NCBI GenBank assembly: GCA_039029935.1
Contig: JBCCFC010000346.1
Coordinates: forward strand, 1 to 10,845
DNA length: 10,845 bases
Direction of reading: 5' to 3'
DNA from: G039029935 sp039029935
Lineage (GTDB): Bacteria; Chloroflexota; Anaerolineae; Caldilineales; Caldilineaceae
Part shown: in pieces, positions 7,233 through 10,845 of the stretch
How positions within the stretch are numbered: position 1 is the first letter of the stretch
Layout of the letters: each line of letters starts with the position of its first letter
Notes under the pieces: model-generated
The model's input: the letters and a program-made list of their open reading frames with translations, nothing else
The model's database searches: none
Told to the model about the DNA's origin: nothing
Program-made: the position numbers and the translations under genes

Positions 7233-7272
7233 CGTTCATTGCGAAACGATGTGCATTACGGACATGATCCGT

Positions 7273-10200
7273 TTAAAATTCAGCGACCGAGAAAACTGCA
7301 CTGAATGGTTTACAATAGATCATCGCACCGCCAAACTTCGACACATCGACACCATCCGGAATCGCATACACCTGACCACCCGATGTGCTTTGGAGCTTGT
7401 CCAACTCGATGTACTCACCCAATCCAGCATGGTTGCGAGCATTCGTGTTTTCTACCAGCATCACATACAATCCTGGTCCATCGCTGCTGCTAAAGTCTGC
7501 CCCGAAATGGAGCGTGAATGTATCCCCATCCTGAACCAGCGAAATCGTGCCTTCGCCATCATAGTCGTTCGTCACAGGCGTCAACTGCCCCTGTCGAATC
7601 ACACGTGGGCCAGTGTCTGCTACCTCCTCTGATGGGGAATCAGAGTTACCTGCTGTATCTGCACTCTCTGTGGCTGTACCTGCACTCTCTGTGGCTGCAT
7701 CTGCACTCTCCGTGGCTGCACCATCAAAGTCGGCAACCGAGAAGACGACACTGAATGGTTTACAATAAATCATTACCCCGCTAAACTTCGATACATCGAC
7801 ACCGTCCGGAATCGCGTATACCTGACCACCTGATGTGCTTTGGAGCGTATCCAACTCGATATACTCACCCAATCCAGCATGGTTGCGAGCATCAGCGTTT
7901 TCCACCAACATCACGTACAGTCCTGGGCCATCACTGCTGATAAAGTCCGGCCCGAAATGAACCGTGAACGTGTCGCCATCCTGAACCAACGAAATTGTAC
8001 CTTCGCCCTCATAGTCATCACTCGCTGGTGCCAACTGCCCCTGTCGAATCACATGTGGACCCGTACTTGCTACCTCTTCTGAAGAGGAATCCGCGTCATC
8101 TACCGAATCCGCGCCCTGCGTGGCTGTATCTTCAACAGCCTCTTCCTCAGCAGACGCTTCCTCATCAGCCATCTCCTCGGCCATCTCCTCAGCAATAGCC
8201 ATCGCACCGGACGCAACCATTGCGACACCCGTCGGCGATGAGTTGACGGCATTGTTGCTCATGTTCTGCGATCCATGATCCCCAGCATCCTCAATCACAT
8301 CATCAACCAATGGCTTGAGAACAAATGGTGCTGGGCTGTCATCTGGCTCCGGCTCAACCGAAATGACGGCGGCATAGCCTAAGATATTGGTGGCTGGATC
8401 AAGGAAGTCCTGCCCTGGATAGTTCGGTCCTGTGCCGGGACCACCAGCGTCGGGACCAGAACCGTCATCATCCATCGCCAATGGGTTGCTAAATCGTCCA
8501 GTGCTGATGGGACCATCCTCACCGACAACCCAGCCTTCATAAACCCAACCTGCTGGCAATTCTGGCAAGTCCAAGCTGTCGATGTACCAGATGCCGTTGG
8601 CATAGGTGTTCTCATCCGTTGCACCTTCGGGGTAGCCGATGCCAAGAATATAGGAACCTGCTGCGTCAGTGAAATCTGTGCCAATGGCGGCTGGGTGGGC
8701 GATGCTCAACTCGGCCACACCGTCGGTTAAGTCGCCACCGAGCAGGTGAACATCACTTGGCGCGGGGTCGGCATCGGGTGATGGCTCAATCGTCAGGACA
8801 AAGGCAGTGGCGTCACGGCGTTGAACACTGCTGATGGTCGCCATGTCACTGTCAATCATACTGGTTGCATCAAGACTAGCTGCATCGACATTGAACACAC
8901 CTGTGGAGACAGGCGCGCCATCGACAATCAGCCACCCCTCATAGACATATCCTTCGCCAAGTGCTTCTAGCCCGTCAATCTGCCAGCGAACCGTATCCAT
9001 AAACGAGGCCATGCCTGTCGCCAGCGAATCCAGATTCAGGTCCATTGGCTGCAACGCTAGATCAGCAAGGTCTTGGTCACTGACTTCAATCAACTCGTCA
9101 ATCAGCGGTTTGTAGGCAAAGGGTGCGGGGCTGTTGTCCAGCTCTGGCTCGATGGAAATCACCGCTGCGTAGCCGCCGTTCAGGTCAATCGCAGGGTCAA
9201 CAAAGTCCTGTCCTGGGTAGGGTGGCGTGCCTTGTGGACCCGCTGTGGGGCCACCTGCATCACTGTCTGCGGTATCCACTGCCGTAAAGCGACCTGTTGA
9301 AATCGGGCTGGGTTCATCTTCTGTTCCCCCAACAACCCAACCTTCATAGACCCAGCCCGCTGGTAGCGTGGGTAAGTCGAGCGAGGCACTTGGTCCAGAT
9401 GGGTCTTCCCACCAGATACCATTGACACGGGGCTGGTCGGGACCACCGGACGGAGCGGCCAAGATGTAGCTGCCGCTAATGCCTGTGAAATCGTTGCCAA
9501 GGGCAAAGTGATGGGCGACATCCAATTCAGCTACACCATCCACAAGAGCGCCAGCCAACACACGCACCTCGCTTGGTGCCGGGTCATTGTCGGGTGATGG
9601 TTCGAGTGTGAGGACAAATGCGGTGGCATGGGCGCGATCATGGCTTGTCACCATGAACGTGTCCTTGCTCATCATACTGATATCCTCATCAGTGCTGTCG
9701 ATGGTAAACACGCCTGTCGAGACGGGTACATCATCCACAATCAGCCAGCCCTCATAAGCCCAGCCCTCACCGACATCTTCGAGGCCATCCAACTGGAGTG
9801 TCAGCGGCTCGACAAAGGTGGCTGTGCCTGTGGGTGAGCTTGCAGCGGCGTTGTTGACCATATCCTGTGAGCCGTGGTCGCCCACATCGGTGATTTCTTC
9901 ATCAACCAACGGTTTGAGGACAAAGGGTGCGGGGCTATTATCAGGTACTGGCTCAACCGAAATCACAGCGGCATAGCCAATGATATCCAGTGCAGGGTCG
10001 AGAAAGTCTTGACCGGGATAATTGGGGCCCGTGTCAGGACCGCCTGCATCGGGGCCAGAGCCGTCGTCATCCATTGCCAATGGGTCACTAAATCGGCCAG
10101 TGCTGATGGGACCGTCTTCACCGACAACCCAGCCTTCATAGACCCAGCCCGCTGGCAACTCGGGTAAGTCGAGGCTGTCGATGTACCAGATGCCATTGCG

Positions 10201-10737
10201 ATGGGTGTTGTCTGCGGTTGCGCCTGCGGTAAAGCCAATGCCAAGAATATATGAGCCTGTAGCGTCTGCAAAGTCAGTGCCTATTGCAGCGGGATGGGCA
10301 ATGCTCAGATCAGCCATGCCATCCGCGATATCGCCAGCCAAAATATGCACGTCACTGGGTGCAGGATCATCATCGGGTGACGGTTCGATGGTCAATACAA
10401 ATGCGGTAGAAGCGTCACGGATGGCTGGGCTAACGGCAAATGTGTCTTGGCTCAGATTGCCCTCACCATCCACTGTGAAGACACCCGTTGACCAAGGCTT
10501 GCTATTGACAACCAGCCAGCCTTCATACACCCAGCCTTCACCCAAATCTTCAAGACCGTCAATCTCTAACTTGAGGCTAAAATCGGTGGCAGCATCATGC
10601 CCCGAATGCATCTCCGCGGATGCGCTAGGCGTCAACTGCGAAATCGGTGCGATGATGGCAGCGATCATGGCGACGCTCATGACAATCATCATGCAAGTTT
10701 TTATCTTGTTTCTAAGCGTTGTTGAATACACGTTCAT
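7273..10737 (-). CDS. Large exported protein: three RskA-like double repeats plus two DM13 domains
   Basis: A 1,154-residue acidic protein with a signal peptide: basic start, hydrophobic core (about 14-33), and probable cleavage after SASA (41). There is no lipobox, membrane anchor or sorting signal, so it is probably secreted or surface-associated. Residues about 53-307, 311-578 and 582-840 are three long repeats. Each holds two modules around 'G-W-x-YEGWxV ... STGxF ... AxVxxxEPxPDxxPAP', resembling the C-terminal domain of anti-sigma-K factors (RskA). No zinc anti-sigma domain or sigma gene is present, so an anti-sigma role is not supported. An acidic linker (about 846-890) leads to two DM13 domains (894-1004 and 1044-1154) joined by an Ala-Thr-Glu-Ser linker. 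Each DM13 ends IYCKPFSxVFSVA; C992 and C1142 are the only cysteines in the mature chain and match the conserved DM13 cysteine, predicted to be redox-active. ATG 10737 has AAAGGA six bases upstream. Physiological role unknown. Confidence 0.9.
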   Translation of the reverse strand: MNVYSTTLRNKIKTCMMIVMSVAMIAAIIAPISQLTPSASAEMHSGHDAATDFSLKLEIDGLEDLGEGWVYEGWLVVNSKPWSTGVFTVDGEGNLSQDTFAVSPAIRDASTAFVLTIEPSPDDDPAPSDVHILAGDIADGMADLSIAHPAAIGTDFADATGSYILGIGFTAGATADNTHRNGIWYIDSLDLPELPAGWVYEGWVVGEDGPISTGRFSDPLAMDDDGSGPDAGGPDTGPNYPGQDFLDPALDIIGYAAVISVEPVPDNSPAPFVLKPLVDEEITDVGDHGSQDMVNNAAASSPTGTATFVEPLTLQLDGLEDVGEGWAYEGWLIVDDVPVSTGVFTIDSTDEDISMMSKDTFMVTSHDRAHATAFVLTLEPSPDNDPAPSEVRVLAGALVDGVAELDVAHHFALGNDFTGISGSYILAAPSGGPDQPRVNGIWWEDPSGPSASLDLPTLPAGWVYEGWVVGGTEDEPSPISTGRFTAVDTADSDAGGPTAGPQGTPPYPGQDFVDPAIDLNGGYAAVISIEPELDNSPAPFAYKPLIDELIEVSDQDLADLALQPMDLNLDSLATGMASFMDTVRWQIDGLEALGEGYVYEGWLIVDGAPVSTGVFNVDAASLDATSMIDSDMATISSVQRRDATAFVLTIEPSPDADPAPSDVHLLGGDLTDGVAELSIAHPAAIGTDFTDAAGSYILGIGYPEGATDENTYANGIWYIDSLDLPELPAGWVYEGWVVGEDGPISTGRFSNPLAMDDDGSGPDAGGPGTGPNYPGQDFLDPATNILGYAAVISVEPEPDDSPAPFVLKPLVDDVIEDAGDHGSQNMSNNAVNSSPTGVAMVASGAMAIAEEMAEEMADEEASAEEEAVEDTATQGADSVDDADSSSEEVASTGPHVIRQGQLAPASDDYEGEGTISLVQDGDTFTVHFGPDFISSDGPGLYVMLVENADARNHAGLGEYIELDTLQSTSGGQVYAIPDGVDVSKFSGVMIYCKPFSVVFSVADFDGAATESADAATESAGTATESADTAGNSDSPSEEVADTGPRVIRQGQLTPVTNDYDGEGTISLVQDGDTFTLHFGADFSSSDGPGLYVMLVENTNARNHAGLGEYIELDKLQSTSGGQVYAIPDGVDVSKFGGAMIYCKPFSAVFSVAEF
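7276..7608 (-). repeat. DM13 domain copy 2 (C-terminal)
   Basis: Encodes residues 1044-1154. It aligns without gaps to copy 1 at an offset of exactly 450 bases. By eye the two proteins differ at 16 of 111 positions (about 86% identity), and many of the DNA differences are silent. The conserved Cys is C1142. The gene ends directly after this domain. Confidence 0.85.
7660..7722 (-). repeat. 21-base minisatellite encoding the Ala-Thr-Glu-Ser linker
   Basis: Three perfect-length 21-base units lie at 7660-7680, 7681-7701 and 7702-7722. On the plus strand they read tgcactctctgtggctgyayc with one or two changes. They encode a seven-residue unit, (D/G)(A/T)ATESA, in the linker between the DM13 domains. 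Such tracts change copy number easily, so linker length may vary between strains. Confidence 0.85.
7726..8058 (-). repeat. DM13 domain copy 1
   Basis: Encodes residues 894-1004. The core VQDGDTFTVHFGPDF, then GLYVMLVEN, then IYCKPFSVVFSVADF with C992, fits the DM13 pattern of a small beta domain ending in a conserved cysteine strand. It is preceded by the sequence STGPHVIRQGQL, shared with copy 2, so the duplication unit includes part of the linker. Confidence 0.82.
8218..8994 (-). repeat. Long repeat 3 of the exported protein
   Basis: Encodes residues about 582-840 with two YEGW modules (cores at 599-602 and 733-736). Its second half is nearly identical to repeat 1, including IDSLDLPELPAGWVYEGWVV and the Gly/Asp/Pro-rich loop before YPGQDFLDPA. 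Confidence 0.82.
9004..9807 (-). repeat. Long repeat 2 of the exported protein
   Basis: Encodes residues about 311-578 with YEGW cores at 328-331 and 464-467. It is the most divergent of the three: the IWYIDSL stretch becomes IWWEDPSGPSASL, there is a small insertion (GGTEDEPSP) before ISTGRF, and the tail lacks the GDHGSQ motif found in repeats 1 and 3. Confidence 0.82.
9817..10581 (-). repeat. Long repeat 1 of the exported protein
   Basis: Encodes residues about 53-307, beginning soon after the signal peptide, with YEGW cores at 71-74 and 200-203. It ends in a GDHGSQDMVNNAAASSPTG tail that recurs at the end of repeat 3. Confidence 0.82.
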
Positions 10738-10742
10738 GTGGT

Positions 10743-10749
10743 TTCCTTT
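10743..10749 (-). promoter_or_regulatory. Ribosome binding site of the large exported-protein gene
   Basis: The minus strand reads AAAGGAAA about six bases before the ATG at 10737, a good Shine-Dalgarno match that supports this start. Further upstream (10750-10811) the sequence is A+T-rich but shows no convincing pair of promoter boxes. Confidence 0.65.
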
Positions 10750-10811
10750 TGCAAGTTGTAAAAAATACTTATTCGACCTATAATTTCTCAGGGCTATAGC
10801 GGGTTAGCTTG

Positions 10812-10845
10812 TCAGCAAGTCAGCAAGTCAGCACTTCAGCACTTC
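10812..10845. repeat. Octamer tandem repeat, at least four units, running off the window
   Basis: The units are tcagcaag, tcagcaag, tcagcact, tcagcact and the start of a fifth at the window end. The tract lies about 75 bases upstream of the large gene's start. The period equals that of the 5200-5239 tract, although the sequence differs. Confidence 0.85.

Noticed and set aside
7249..7754. Plus-strand open frames opposite the DM13 domains
   Set aside because: They mirror the duplicated minus-strand coding sequence, and similar frames recur at the second DM13 copy, as expected of shadows.
7273..10737. Annotation as an anti-sigma factor
   Set aside because: The repeats resemble only the outer domain of RskA. 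There is no zinc anti-sigma domain, no transmembrane helix after the signal peptide, and no sigma factor gene adjacent.
10738..10811. Promoter of the exported-protein gene
   Set aside because: CTGACA and TATAGC occur on the minus strand, but their spacing is only 11 bases, and other pairs are equally weak.

Overview
The window (10,845 bases, about half G+C) looks like an ordinary chromosomal stretch of an environmental bacterium. No rRNA, tRNA, phage, transposase or CRISPR array was found. Several traits point to Chloroflexota (Caldilinea- or Promineofilum-like lineages): a secreted protein with RskA-like repeats and DM13 domains, a coiled-coil plus PD-(D/E)XK protein, a 'YDFSxGxRGKFY' head of a kind seen next to toxin genes, and octamer-type tandem repeats between genes. 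This placement rests on recalled family distributions and is inference.

Layout. Bases 36-935 (+) hold the C-terminal half of an OLD-like AAA ATPase with a TOPRIM-like domain; its N-terminal part seems interrupted at the left edge. Bases 940-3405 (+) encode a complete flavoprotein of the dimethylglycine/sarcosine dehydrogenase family (FAD domain plus folate-binding GcvT domain). A long hairpin (3458-3516) separates it from a class I methyltransferase gene (about 3547-4470, +), whose reading frame carries a remnant-like antitoxin head at its N-terminus. The methyltransferase converges with an amino-acid ABC transporter permease (4482-5195, -) that has no partner subunits here.

Bases 5196-5376 hold two dense tandem-repeat tracts. 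Next, on the minus strand, come a short B12-binding radical SAM protein (5377-6276) and, 25 bases upstream of it, a coiled-coil PD-(D/E)XK-like protein (6302-7051); these two probably form an operon. A hairpin terminator (7184-7232) ends the last transcription unit. That unit is a single gene of 3,465 bases (7273-10737, -) for an exported, acidic, modular protein of 1,154 residues: signal peptide, three long repeats (six 'YEGW' modules), acidic linker, DM13 domain, Ala-Thr-Glu-Ser linker, second DM13 domain.

The genes do not form one evident pathway. The most unusual content is the repeat-built DM13 protein, followed by three signs of gene remodelling (split ATPase, antitoxin-methyltransferase join, short radical SAM protein) and octamer-based tandem repeats at three places.
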